From the NCBI GenBank assembly GCA_937773555.1, contig CALJVT010000005.1, positions 124,001 through 188,000 on the forward strand: DNA of 64,000 nt. Direction: 5' to 3'. The DNA comes from an uncultured Pseudomonadales bacterium. Its GTDB lineage: Bacteria > Pseudomonadota > Gammaproteobacteria > Pseudomonadales > Balneatricaceae. Position 1 is the stretch's first letter. The number at the start of each line of letters is the position of its first letter. Positions 27,299 through 35,988 of the stretch are shown piece after piece. The notes below the pieces were generated by a model, which saw only the letters and a program-made list of their open reading frames with translations, made no database searches and had not been told where the DNA came from. Both the position numbers and the translations under genes were made by a program.

Positions 27299-28186
27299 TT
27301 AGGCATTGCTGGAACGAATGCGCCATAAAAGGGTATGCATAAACCCCCATGCAACTCCTGCTACCAGACCACCTATATGAGCCATATTAGCCATATCGCC
27401 AAAGCCAAGCGCTGGGAACAAACCACTTATTCCCAAAAGTAGCCATAACAACATAAAGATCAGAATGTTTTGAGGCAGATGATACCGAACAGGATTATAA
27501 CGATCCATCACCCATATGTACCCTAGCAGACCATAAATAACACCAGACAAACCACCAAATAAACTGGCCACTTGCCATGCTTGCGCCACATTAGCAGCAA
27601 CACTGGTGAACAATAACAACGCCACTAAGAGCAGCCGTGATTGACACTCTATGCGCCGCCCTAAATCTAACCACCACAGCACATTAAAAACCAAATGTAA
27701 CCAACCAAAATGCAGCAGCATTGGGCTAATCAAGCGCCACGGTTGCAGCCACAGGTGATCAAACCCAGTCACAAGGTACGCTTGAGTGTCTAACACTAAA
27801 GGAAAGAAGCTAAACCAAGCAACTGCTTCTAACTGACTACCCAATTGAGAAAAAAGCGCCACCAATAGCGTACTTATAAGCACCATAAGCGTAATCGGGG
27901 TTGACTTAAACCACGCCTTAACCCCATTGGTAGATAGTACTTTGTCAGCCATAACAAATGAGTTTAACAGACCTGCAGAAGCCGAGCCTGCCTTCTCGTC
28001 TGCAGCAATACCCTGCTCCACCTGTTGCATGAGCGCTTGAGCCAAGCTGTAATGCTGCGAATCCTGCAACCATAATTGTTGTTCACCAGTAACAAAACGC
28101 ACCCGATGAGGCACTTTGTGTCGCCATAATGTTTGGGTTACCAGAGTGAGATCTGCATTAGCAGAAAATTTTTGCAAAAGAATCAT
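27299..28186 (-). CDS. glpG: Rhomboid intramembrane serine protease GlpG
   Basis: Cleaves transmembrane substrates inside the inner membrane. 295 aa: an N-terminal cytoplasmic GlpG-type domain (about 1-60) and six helices. The catalytic serine lies in GGLSGVIYG (Ser214) and the histidine in NMAHIGGLVAG (His270). The oxyanion helix has HFGWLHLVFN. The ATG overlaps the nadK stop by 4 nt. Confidence 0.95.
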   Translation of the reverse strand: MILLQKFSANADLTLVTQTLWRHKVPHRVRFVTGEQQLWLQDSQHYSLAQALMQQVEQGIAADEKAGSASAGLLNSFVMADKVLSTNGVKAWFKSTPITLMVLISTLLVALFSQLGSQLEAVAWFSFFPLVLDTQAYLVTGFDHLWLQPWRLISPMLLHFGWLHLVFNVLWWLDLGRRIECQSRLLLVALLLFTSVAANVAQAWQVASLFGGLSGVIYGLLGYIWVMDRYNPVRYHLPQNILIFMLLWLLLGISGLFPALGFGDMANMAHIGGLVAGVAWGFMHTLLWRIRSSNA

Positions 28187-29088
28187 TGGCCATCATCACT
28201 AGCACGGGCATGCCATCCTAACTTGCTGCGGCAGCGGTCATAAAAGTGGTGCCCTAAGGGATGTAATACTTTAAGTTGCGCCTCATGGCGTTGTATATGC
28301 ACCCGATCACCCGGTTCACACACTATATGCACTTGCCCATCACAACTTATAATTGCTTGTGTACTGTTATCTTCACCGATAAGAATTTCCAGTTCTGCAT
28401 TTGCAGCTACCACCAGAGGCCGGCTACTGAGGTTATGCGGGTTCATGGGGACAAGAGCAATGGCATCTAACCCAGGGTGCATAATGGGACCACCAGCTGA
28501 GAGTGCATAGGCGGTAGACCCTGTTGGAGTGGCTATAATTAAGCCATCAGCACGATCAAAATAAACCGCAGTGCCATCGATTGATAAATCATACGCCAAC
28601 ATTCTTGCCGATTTACCAGGGTGTAGTACGATGTCATTCAGACCGCTACCACGGCCTACTTCTTCACCATTGCGCAACACATGAGCAGACAGCATAAAGC
28701 GATTGCTGGTTTCAAAGCTGCCCGCTAATACAGCCTCAAGAGAAACCTCCACCTGATCAGGTGCAATGTCGGTTAGAAAACCTAATTTACCCCGGTTAAT
28801 ACCAATCACCGCTACGCCATAAGTGGCCATAACACGCGCTGCAGACAGCATACTTCCGTCACCGCCAACTACAATTACCAGATCACACTGTTGGCCTAAA
28901 AAATGACGATCACCAGTGCCATAAGTAGCGCTAGTGAGCTGTTCTTTATTAAGGGAGTCAACTATCCGTTCATCTACCCAGACGGCGCATTGACAACGAT
29001 TAAGGCACTTTATTACCCGATGCAGAGTTTCTATGACTGCAGGGCTATGCAACCTTCCAATAAGACCCACTTGTTTAAATTGTGTCAC
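28183..29088 (-). CDS. nadK: NAD kinase
   Basis: Phosphorylates NAD to NADP. 301 aa. It has the GGDGSMLSAAR motif, the conserved GINRGKLGFLTDI, and TPTGSTAYALSAGGPI, all diagnostic. Near-standard length (E. coli 292). Followed by glpG with a 4-nt overlap; rsd ends 33 nt upstream on the same strand. Confidence 0.98.
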   Translation of the reverse strand: MTQFKQVGLIGRLHSPAVIETLHRVIKCLNRCQCAVWVDERIVDSLNKEQLTSATYGTGDRHFLGQQCDLVIVVGGDGSMLSAARVMATYGVAVIGINRGKLGFLTDIAPDQVEVSLEAVLAGSFETSNRFMLSAHVLRNGEEVGRGSGLNDIVLHPGKSARMLAYDLSIDGTAVYFDRADGLIIATPTGSTAYALSAGGPIMHPGLDAIALVPMNPHNLSSRPLVVAANAELEILIGEDNSTQAIISCDGQVHIVCEPGDRVHIQRHEAQLKVLHPLGHHFYDRCRSKLGWHARASDDGQ

Positions 29089-29121
29089 AAACCCCCCTTC
29101 AAAAATGAGACTAGTGGCAAA

Positions 29122-29571
29122 CTAAGGTAAGGTTTCTTGAACCCAGCCCATGAGTTCATCTTCATGATTAAAACGCTCACTAAGCACCTCTCCCAGTAGC
29201 GATAAACGGCCATTAAAGTGGCCAATATCTTGAATCGAAAGTTTTTCAACAGCACCATATTCGTCATCAAAAATAATAATTTTATCTGTTGTATCGTGGA
29301 TTTTTTGCAGAAGGACATTGGCAACATCAAGGCGCTGAGCATTGTGTTCGGATATATGCCGAAGCAGTTGTTCATAGACGTTAAAATGACCACGGGAACT
29401 GTAATCCACCATAGCCTCACAAAAGGTGTGCAACATCTGCACCACGTTATCAGACACACTCATCTGCGGCAAAGCTACAAATTGAGTTAATAACGCTTGC
29501 CGTTCGATTAACCAGGCATCAATCACAGCGTCAAACCCTTTGGCCAAGGCATGCTTTTGTTCCTGCATCAT
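29122..29571 (-). CDS. rsd: Rsd/AlgQ family anti-sigma-70 factor
   Basis: 149 aa. It has the pattern of Rsd and AlgQ: VIDAWLIERQALLTQFV near residue 16, then HTFCEAMVDYSSRGHFNVYEQLLRHI, and a C-terminal LSERFNHEDELM. In E. coli and Pseudomonas these bind the housekeeping sigma factor and favour alternative sigma factors on entry to stationary phase. All-helical, no transmembrane segment. Upstream of nadK on the same strand. Confidence 0.88.
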   Translation of the reverse strand: MMQEQKHALAKGFDAVIDAWLIERQALLTQFVALPQMSVSDNVVQMLHTFCEAMVDYSSRGHFNVYEQLLRHISEHNAQRLDVANVLLQKIHDTTDKIIIFDDEYGAVEKLSIQDIGHFNGRLSLLGEVLSERFNHEDELMGWVQETLP

Positions 29572-29603
29572 CCAACAATCCCCAAGAAATATCTTAGCAT
29601 AAA

Positions 29604-29638
29604 TAAAAGGGTACCTTGTTCCTCGTAGTTGAACAAGG
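29604..29638 (-). terminator. Probable intrinsic terminator of the 29661-30215 gene
   Basis: Minus strand: perfect 8-bp stem CCTTGTTC / GAACAAGG (29614-29621 and 29631-29638) with a 9-nt loop, followed after TAC by CCTTTTATTT. Lies 22 nt beyond the stop of the orphan gene. Confidence 0.65.
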
Positions 29639-29660
29639 GCCGCCTATGTAGTTTTAAAAT

Positions 29661-30215
29661 TTAGAGGATACCTAAGAGGGAGGCATCAATATCTGCATCG
29701 TAATAAGCCATGCCTAATTTATTTAAATACTCTAGACGGTCTGCTTTCATTAGACTGATATTAGGAGTTTCAAAGTCATTTTGTACGTAAATGCCTGCTA
29801 AAAACGCCATGAATTGCTCGCCCTCTTTAACTAATAACAGGCTTGCTGCGCCAACGTCTGGTTTAACTTTACTATTCAAGGCTTCTGGCAGATTCACTTT
29901 GATTACAGCGGGTAGTTCTGTGCCTTCAATTCTTACGCTGCGGTTTCTAATGGCCTGCTGCGCCCAGTAATAAGCCAGCTCTTTACTTTGGGTTAAAAAC
30001 ACAGGCTCAACAGATTCAGTGTAATAATTACCAATGGTTGCCATGGTTTTTTTGGCAGCAGCTTTTAAGGCTTGGTCACCAGAACGCTTCAAACCATGTT
30101 CTTTAATTGAGTCGATTAGCGCTGATGAAGTGCCGTGATACCATGTGTTACTGGCAGCAAACCCTTGCTTGGTCAATAAATATTTAGAATCTTGAAGGAA
30201 AGTCGGTGTGGTCAT
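29661..30215 (-). CDS. Orphan protein with ADP-ribosyltransferase-like motifs, function unknown
   Basis: 184 aa, soluble, no signal peptide. I do not recognise a named family. The segment WYHGTSSALIDSIKEHGLKR (from about residue 25) has the form seen at the NAD-binding strand of ADP-ribosyltransferase-fold proteins (YHGT, then a helix ending HGL). PVFLTQSKELAYYWAQQAI fits the second motif (FLT-S-ELA). A third catalytic glutamate might be in KEGEQFMAFLAG. Start: ATG at 30215, or a GTG at 30227 four codons earlier; neither has a strong ribosome binding site. Bounded by terminators on both sides, so probably its own transcript. Confidence 0.7.
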   Translation of the reverse strand: MTTPTFLQDSKYLLTKQGFAASNTWYHGTSSALIDSIKEHGLKRSGDQALKAAAKKTMATIGNYYTESVEPVFLTQSKELAYYWAQQAIRNRSVRIEGTELPAVIKVNLPEALNSKVKPDVGAASLLLVKEGEQFMAFLAGIYVQNDFETPNISLMKADRLEYLNKLGMAYYDADIDASLLGIL

Positions 30216-30314
30216 ATTCAAAATCACTTAATTAGCTTGCAGTAGAATGCTACTTCAATTCTAACGTATAAAGCTGTTGCTGTGTTACCAAAGGCGTTAG
30301 AAATTTCCCATAAA

Positions 30315-30341
30315 AAAAGGGAAGTGTATAGCTTCCCTTTT
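30315..30341 (-). terminator. Intrinsic terminator after aceA
   Basis: Perfect 10-bp stem AAAAGGGAAG / CTTCCCTTTT with a 7-nt loop; on the minus strand it continues into TTTTTTT. Lies 83 nt beyond the aceA stop. This is a strong rho-independent terminator. Confidence 0.92.
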
Positions 30342-30423
30342 ATTGGTACAAAACTACCAGAAAACTACCATGTAATCTTTCTGATGTTAATAAGATATTG
30401 TTTTATATATCTTTTTAATCTCT

Positions 30424-31194
30424 TTAACCGAACTGATTCGACGTGTTGTTAGCGCCGCCAGCTTTAAGAGCGTTTTCACCAGCAAAGTATTCTTTGTGGT
30501 CATCACCCATGTCTGAACCAGACATGTTTTGATGTTTAACACATGCGATACCTTGACGAATCTCTTCACGCTGAACCTTCTTAACGTAACCCAGCATGGC
30601 TTGCTCACCAAAGTACTCTTTCGCTAGGTTGTCTACAGACAACGCAGTAGTGTGGTACGTCGGTAGCGTGATCAAGTGGTGGAATACATTCGCTTCTCGT
30701 GCAGTATCAGCCTGGAAAGTACGAATACGTTCATCCGCTACAGCACCTAGTTTAGTTTCATCGTACTCGGCGCTCATTAGGTTAGCACGCTCGTATGCAG
30801 AAACATCGTTACCAGCTTCAACCATTGCGTCGTAAGCCTGCTGACGGAAGTTTAGCGTCCAGTTGAAAGAGGGAGAGTTGTTGTAAACCAACTTAGCATC
30901 TGGGTGTACTTTACGAACATCGTCCATCATGCCTTTGATTTCGTGTACTGTTGGTACAGCAGTCTCAATCCAAAGAAGGTCAGCACCGGCGTTAATCGCA
31001 CCGATACAGTCAAATACACAGCGCTCATGGCCAGTACCCTGACGGAACTGGTATAGACCAGAAGGTAGACGCTTAGGACGTACTAGCTTGCCACCACGGT
31101 TAAAGACAACATCTCCTTCAGCCATGTCTGCTACGTCGATTTCTTCAACATCTAGGATAAGAGTTGTAGGTATCTCCCGCATCGCCAGGCTCAT
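30424..31194 (-). pseudogene. aceA: Isocitrate lyase, C-terminal part (gene split by frameshifts)
   Basis: 256 codons opening with an ATG that directly follows the stop of the N-terminal part, in the same frame. From about codon 15 it is a normal long-type isocitrate lyase: VVFNRGGKLVRPKRLPSG, TGHERCVFDCI, DLLWIETAVPTV, and the substrate-site motif KLVYNNSPSFNWTLNF. It ends MSGSDMGDDHKEYFAGENAL. The first 14 codons are out-of-frame sequence. With the N-terminal part the locus is 533 codons, the family length, so one gene is broken rather than two genes adjacent. Confidence 0.9.
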
Positions 31195-32022
31195 TTACAA
31201 CCGCAATTTCTTTGGTAAGACCCGCACCTTCAGAGTCAGTCCGTGCAACGATAAACCATTGTCAACACCTAGCTCAAGGAAAGCGTAACGCAGGGCACGT
31301 ATCTTAGCGTGGAAGTCAACGTGAGGAACAGTTACTTTACCGTCCTGATGACCACACTGCTTTTCATCAGCAACTTGATTTTCTATCTGTAGTGCACAGG
31401 CACCGGCTTCAATCATCTGCTTAGCCATTAGGTAAGTCGCTTCAGCGTTACCGAAACCAGCATCGATATCAGCAACGATTGGCACAACGTGCGTAACGTG
31501 ATTATCGATCTGATGTTGAATTTTAGCTTCTTCAGCAAAATTACCCGCTTCACGTGCAGCATCGAGAGCGCGGAATAGACCGCCTAGTTCGCGAGCGTCA
31601 GCTTGGCGTAGGAAAGTGTAAAGCTCTTCAACCAAGCTAGCTACAGAAGTTTTTTCATGCATAGACTGGTCAGGAAGAGGACCGAAATCAGAGCGCAGAG
31701 CTGCAACCATCCAACCAGAAAGGTATAAGTAACGACGGTCAGTTTTACCACCGAAGTGCTTTTTGATAGAAATCAGTTTCTGCTGACCTACAAAACCGTG
31801 CCAGCAGCCCAAGGACTGAGTGTACTTAGTTTTGTCATTATCAAACACAGCCATGTCAGCGCGCATAATGCCAGCGGTATACTTGGCTATGTCTAACCCA
31901 GTTTGAAAGCGGTTTTGGGCTTTCATTCGAGCTGCAGATTCTGGGTTAATGGCATCCCAAGCACTGCCCTGGGCAGCCTTCAGATTAGCAACAGCTTGAA
32001 TATCGTCTTGGTATTGAGACAT
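31195..32022 (-). pseudogene. aceA: Isocitrate lyase, N-terminal part (gene split by frameshifts)
   Basis: First enzyme of the glyoxylate shunt (isocitrate to glyoxylate and succinate). 275 codons from an ATG with AAGGAA upstream. It contains the start of the barrel and the catalytic motif DEKQCGHQDGK (KxCGH form of the roughly 530-residue class). The frame breaks near 31253: one base is missing and 31 codons of normal sequence (IVARTDSEGAGLTKE..) continue in another frame until about 31160, where an extra base restores the frame. The stop at 31195-31197 lies inside this shifted stretch. Confidence 0.9.
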
Positions 32023-32331
32023 GACATTTCCTTGGTTTGTGAGGTTATTATTAGACTATAAAATGAGGCAATACAGTGGTGGCGTATTTACTCTTTAGAC
32101 AACCATCTTAGAACGGTATAGAGGGTTATAATAGCCACCAAACGTTATGCCTATTATTCATCAAACAAATAGCAAAGTGGAACGCATACACAGATAACGC
32201 AAAAGCCTCGACAGATTGACCTTCTCATGACATAATTTGCCATATCTATGGCGTGAAACTTTACTATTATAAAAACAAATAACCCCTGAGTGTCTAACGA
32301 TTAGGCAGACTTGACCTTAACGGAGTTGAAT
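32023..32331. promoter_or_regulatory. Divergent aceA-LysR control region (309 bp)
   Basis: No gene is seen. It holds the 14-bp dyad GCCATA-TC-TATGGC at 32239-32252, 80 nt before the LysR start. A TATAAT-like element is at about 32131 on the plus strand and TATAGT about 35 nt before aceA on the minus strand; -35 elements are unclear. The layout (regulator divergent from its neighbour) suggests the LysR protein controls aceA from here. Confidence 0.5.
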
Positions 32332-33276
32332 ATGAGCATTGATCGCGTTGACCTTAATTTATTGGTTTATTTGGACGCCCTGTTAAAAGAGCGTAACGTT
32401 ACTAAAGCTGCCAACCAACTCGGCTTAAGCCAACCAGCTATGAGTAATGGTTTAAGGCGCTTGCGAGAAGTGTTTGAAGACCCATTACTTATCCGCACCA
32501 GTGACGGCATGACGCCAACAGAAAGAGCTCTGGGGCTTCAATCAACGATACGCGAAGTATTGGCCACTATCGACAAGGCAGTGCAGCCACAAGCTGCATT
32601 TGATGCGCTCACCTCTACGCGCGTATTTCGCATTATGGCGAGCGACTATTCAGAGCCAACACTGATACCTCCTTTGGTAGAGCGCTTACGCCAAGAGGCG
32701 CCGGGTGTTAGCATCGACATTATGACACCCTCAGACGTGGACTTTTACGACGTAGAGCAAGGTAAAGTTGACCTAGTGATTAACCGCTTTGATTCTATGC
32801 CACAATCGTTTCACCAAAAAATTCTCTGGCGCGATCAGTTTATCTGCCTCATGAATAAACATAATCCAATGGCTCAAGATTTCACCTTAGAAAACTACCT
32901 AAAAGCCCATCACATATGGGTAAGTAAGACGGGCATGGGTGCTGGGGTGGGTATGAACCCTAAAGATGTACAACGTCGTGGCTGGGTAGACGACGCTTTA
33001 TCTGAACTTGGAAAGACGCGCAATATTCGCGTCTTCACTCGCCACTACCAAGCCGCTGTACAACTAGCTAACCAAAAAGACCTCATTGTTACCCTGCCAC
33101 GCAAAGCCACACTAGAAACCATGAATAATAATGATCTAGTCATGCTAGATCCACCCTTTCCCATCCCAGAAATGACTCTAACAATGGCTTGGAGCCCACT
33201 ACTGCAGCACAACCCCGCCCATCGTTGGATTCGCGGACTGATTACAGAAGTTGCGCGAGAAATAGACGAGGCTTAA
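32332..33276 (+). CDS. LysR family transcriptional regulator
   Basis: 314 aa. Winged helix-turn-helix at residues 6-65 (VDLNLLVYLDALLKERNVT, then AANQLGLSQPAMSNGLRRLR) and a C-terminal effector domain. The DNA-binding part resembles the NodD/LeuO-like group. The ATG at 32332 is chosen because GGAG lies 6 nt upstream; a TTG seven codons earlier is less likely. It stands between divergent aceA and downstream glcB, so a regulator of the glyoxylate shunt is the natural inference; effector unknown. Confidence 0.9.
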   Translation: MSIDRVDLNLLVYLDALLKERNVTKAANQLGLSQPAMSNGLRRLREVFEDPLLIRTSDGMTPTERALGLQSTIREVLATIDKAVQPQAAFDALTSTRVFRIMASDYSEPTLIPPLVERLRQEAPGVSIDIMTPSDVDFYDVEQGKVDLVINRFDSMPQSFHQKILWRDQFICLMNKHNPMAQDFTLENYLKAHHIWVSKTGMGAGVGMNPKDVQRRGWVDDALSELGKTRNIRVFTRHYQAAVQLANQKDLIVTLPRKATLETMNNNDLVMLDPPFPIPEMTLTMAWSPLLQHNPAHRWIRGLITEVAREIDEA

Positions 33277-33410
33277 AAACCCTTGTCATGGTGCTAATTA
33301 CTTCACAAAAAAGCCCAAAGGCTAAGGGTTATAACAAGATAAACGAGCCATTCCCATACCGAATAACCAATATATTCCTTTACGACAAAAGTCTACCTAG
33401 TCATTCGTGT

Positions 33411-33445
33411 TGTTTCCTATACATTCCTTTTGTTTCCTATATAAT
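33411..33445 (+). promoter_or_regulatory. Candidate glcB promoter with tandem direct repeats
   Basis: TGTTTCCTATA occurs at 33411-33421 and again at 33431-33441, exactly 20 bp apart. The second copy runs into TATAAT (33440-33445), 56 nt before the glcB start. No good -35 is present, and the repeats cover its place, which fits an activator binding two helical turns apart. TTCC also occurs at 33425 and near 33450. Confidence 0.5.
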
Positions 33446-33500
33446 AATTTTCCTACTTTAAGAAATATTTATCATTAACAAGCACCATAGGAGCTTTAGT

Positions 33501-35681
33501 ATGAATGGGCACTTAAACGCCAGAATCGGTAACGCCAACCTGTCTATTGATACTCAACTATACACCATGGTTGAACAAGAAATTTTGCCAGGCCTAAACC
33601 TCAGTAGCGACCAAGTTTGGCAGGCTATGGCCACCTTGCTTGACGAGTTCCAATCCCGCAACCAAGCCTTGTTAAACACCCGTGAAGAGCTTCAAACTGC
33701 GTTAGACGAATGGCATGTTAACAATCCTTCACCAGACCCGGTTAAATACAAAGCAATGCTGCAGGATATTGGCTACTTGCTGCCTTCACCTGAACAGGTT
33801 GAGGTGACGACTAGTAACGTAGATATTGAAATAAGCACAGTGGCTGGCCCTCAGCTTGTAGTGCCTATTAATAATGCACGCTATGCCCTCAACGCTGCCA
33901 ATGCTCGCTGGGGCAGCCTATACGACGCACTTTATGGCACTGACGCATTGACCAGTGAAACCGCAGCGAAAGGCTACGATAGTCAACGTGGTGCTCTGGT
34001 TATTTCTTTTGCCAAAGAACTACTCGATAACCATCTGCCCCTGCTTCAGGCCAGCCATGGACAGGTGACCCAGTATGGCATCGAAGATGGTCAGTTAACG
34101 TGTCTGTTAGACAATGGGCACTTTGCCCAATTGGCAGATTCTACCCAATTTATGGGCTACCAAGGCGATGCTGTAGCGCCTAAAACCATTTTATTAAAGC
34201 ACAATAATCTTCACCTTGAACTCCACATAGACCGCGAACACATTATTGGTGCTGACGACCTAGCTGGCGTTAAAGACATCGTTATGGAAGCAGCCGTCTC
34301 TACGATTATGGACTGTGAAGACTCAGTAACAGCGGTAGACGCAGAAGACAAGGTTATCGTATATCGCAATTGGTTAGGCCTTATGAAAGGTGACCTAGCT
34401 ATAGATTTACAAAAGAAGGGTAAAACCATTACTCGCACATTAAATGGTGATCGTCATTATGTAGGCCCAAAAGGTGACCGCTTTAGTTTGCATGGCCGTA
34501 GTTTGTTGTTCATTCGTAACGTTGGCCATTTAATGACTAATGACGCCATCTTGAACAGCCAAGGCGAAGAAACACCAGAAGGCATCATGGATGGCTTTAT
34601 TACTAGCCTTTGTGCCTTACACGACATACGTGGCGTTTCGGCTAAAGGTAATAGCCGTGCTGGTAGCATTTATATTGTAAAACCTAAAATGCACGGGCCA
34701 GAAGAAGTGGCCTTTACCTGTGACCTATTTAGCCGTATAGAAGAATTATTAGCGTTACCCAAGAATACCCTTAAAGTGGGCATCATGGATGAAGAACGCC
34801 GCACTAGCGTAAACTTAAAAGCCTGCATTGGGGCTGCTAGTGAGCGAGTAGCGTTTATTAACACTGGATTTTTAGACCGCACAGGTGATGAAATTCACAC
34901 GTCAATGAGGGCTGGTGTCATGTTGCCTAAAGGCATCATGAAACAACAGGCGTGGATTGCAGCCTACGAAGGCAACAATGTTGAAACAGGGTTAGCATGT
35001 GGCCTGCAAGGCCGTGCTCAAATTGGTAAGGGTATGTGGGCTAAGCCAGACTGCATGGCAGAAATGATGGCCACCAAGTTAGAACACCCTCTGTCTGGTG
35101 CGACAACCGCATGGGTTCCCTCACCTACCGCAGCAGTGCTACACGCATTACATTACCATCAGGTTTTGGTGCAAGATCGCCAAAAAGAATTAACTAATGC
35201 AGCCCAAACAATAAAAGTAGAGCAAGACGACTTACTTGCTATTCCTCTTTTGGGTGACCATAGCCTGAGCGAAGATGACATAACTCGCGAGTTGGACAAT
35301 AACTGCCAAGGGCTATTAGGCTACGTGATTCGCTGGGTAGAAAGTGGGGTGGGCTGCTCTAAAGTGGCCGATATCAATCAGGTGGGCTTGATGGAAGATC
35401 GTGCCACCTTACGAATTTCTTCACAATCTTTAGCCAACTGGTTAGCGCATGGTTTTGTCACTAAACCCATGGTCATGGACAGCTTAAAGCGCATGGCAGC
35501 TTTAGTTGACGAGCAAAACGCGGGGGACCCTACATACAGAAACATGGCGCCAGATTTTGACTCTAGCATTGGTTTCCAGGCAGCCTGTGAACTCGTTTTT
35601 GAAGGCACAGCTCAGCCTAGTGGTTATACCGAACCTGTGCTGCACAGGCGTCGTAAAGAAGCTAAGCGGGTGTTCGGTTAA
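33501..35681 (+). CDS. glcB: Malate synthase G
   Basis: Second enzyme of the glyoxylate shunt, condensing glyoxylate with acetyl-CoA. 726 aa, the usual length for the G isoform (E. coli 723). Motifs: NARYALNAANARWGSLYDALYGTDA, DCEDSVTAVDAEDKV, the catalytic region IMDEERRTSVNLKACI, and FINTGFLDRTGDEIHTSMRAG. AGGAG lies 7 nt before the ATG. Complete, in contrast to aceA. Confidence 0.97.
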   Translation: MNGHLNARIGNANLSIDTQLYTMVEQEILPGLNLSSDQVWQAMATLLDEFQSRNQALLNTREELQTALDEWHVNNPSPDPVKYKAMLQDIGYLLPSPEQVEVTTSNVDIEISTVAGPQLVVPINNARYALNAANARWGSLYDALYGTDALTSETAAKGYDSQRGALVISFAKELLDNHLPLLQASHGQVTQYGIEDGQLTCLLDNGHFAQLADSTQFMGYQGDAVAPKTILLKHNNLHLELHIDREHIIGADDLAGVKDIVMEAAVSTIMDCEDSVTAVDAEDKVIVYRNWLGLMKGDLAIDLQKKGKTITRTLNGDRHYVGPKGDRFSLHGRSLLFIRNVGHLMTNDAILNSQGEETPEGIMDGFITSLCALHDIRGVSAKGNSRAGSIYIVKPKMHGPEEVAFTCDLFSRIEELLALPKNTLKVGIMDEERRTSVNLKACIGAASERVAFINTGFLDRTGDEIHTSMRAGVMLPKGIMKQQAWIAAYEGNNVETGLACGLQGRAQIGKGMWAKPDCMAEMMATKLEHPLSGATTAWVPSPTAAVLHALHYHQVLVQDRQKELTNAAQTIKVEQDDLLAIPLLGDHSLSEDDITRELDNNCQGLLGYVIRWVESGVGCSKVADINQVGLMEDRATLRISSQSLANWLAHGFVTKPMVMDSLKRMAALVDEQNAGDPTYRNMAPDFDSSIGFQAACELVFEGTAQPSGYTEPVLHRRRKEAKRVFG

Positions 35682-35988
35682 TCCGAACCCACGGCTTCAT
35701 TTTGTAAAACATGTAGTTTAGGTTTACCCTGCGGTCATCCCCACGATTACTGCAGGGTAAAATAACATGGTATCTCCTAGCCTGTGTCGCCTCATTAACG
35801 GCGACCTTGTAGCCACTTAAGCTAACACAACAGCAATAAAAGCATCCGCAATACAAGCCTCTCCTCACCAATACCCTGGGTTTTGGCCCTCTTTGCCTGC
35901 TGTTTATTGACAGGATACATGGCGCACCATCATTAAAGTAACGCTACTGCGAGGTTGACTAGGCTTTATTTTTTACACGATAGCGCAC
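35682..35988. other. Region between convergent glcB and ygiQ (307 bp) with two hairpins
   Basis: Perfect 10-bp inverted repeat TTTACCCTGC (35723-35732) with GCAGGGTAAA (35752-35761), loop 19 nt. A second is GTCGCC (35786-35791) with GGCGAC (35800-35805), loop 8 nt. Neither is followed by a T tract. They may end or protect the converging transcripts. No coding sequence is supported. Confidence 0.55.
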
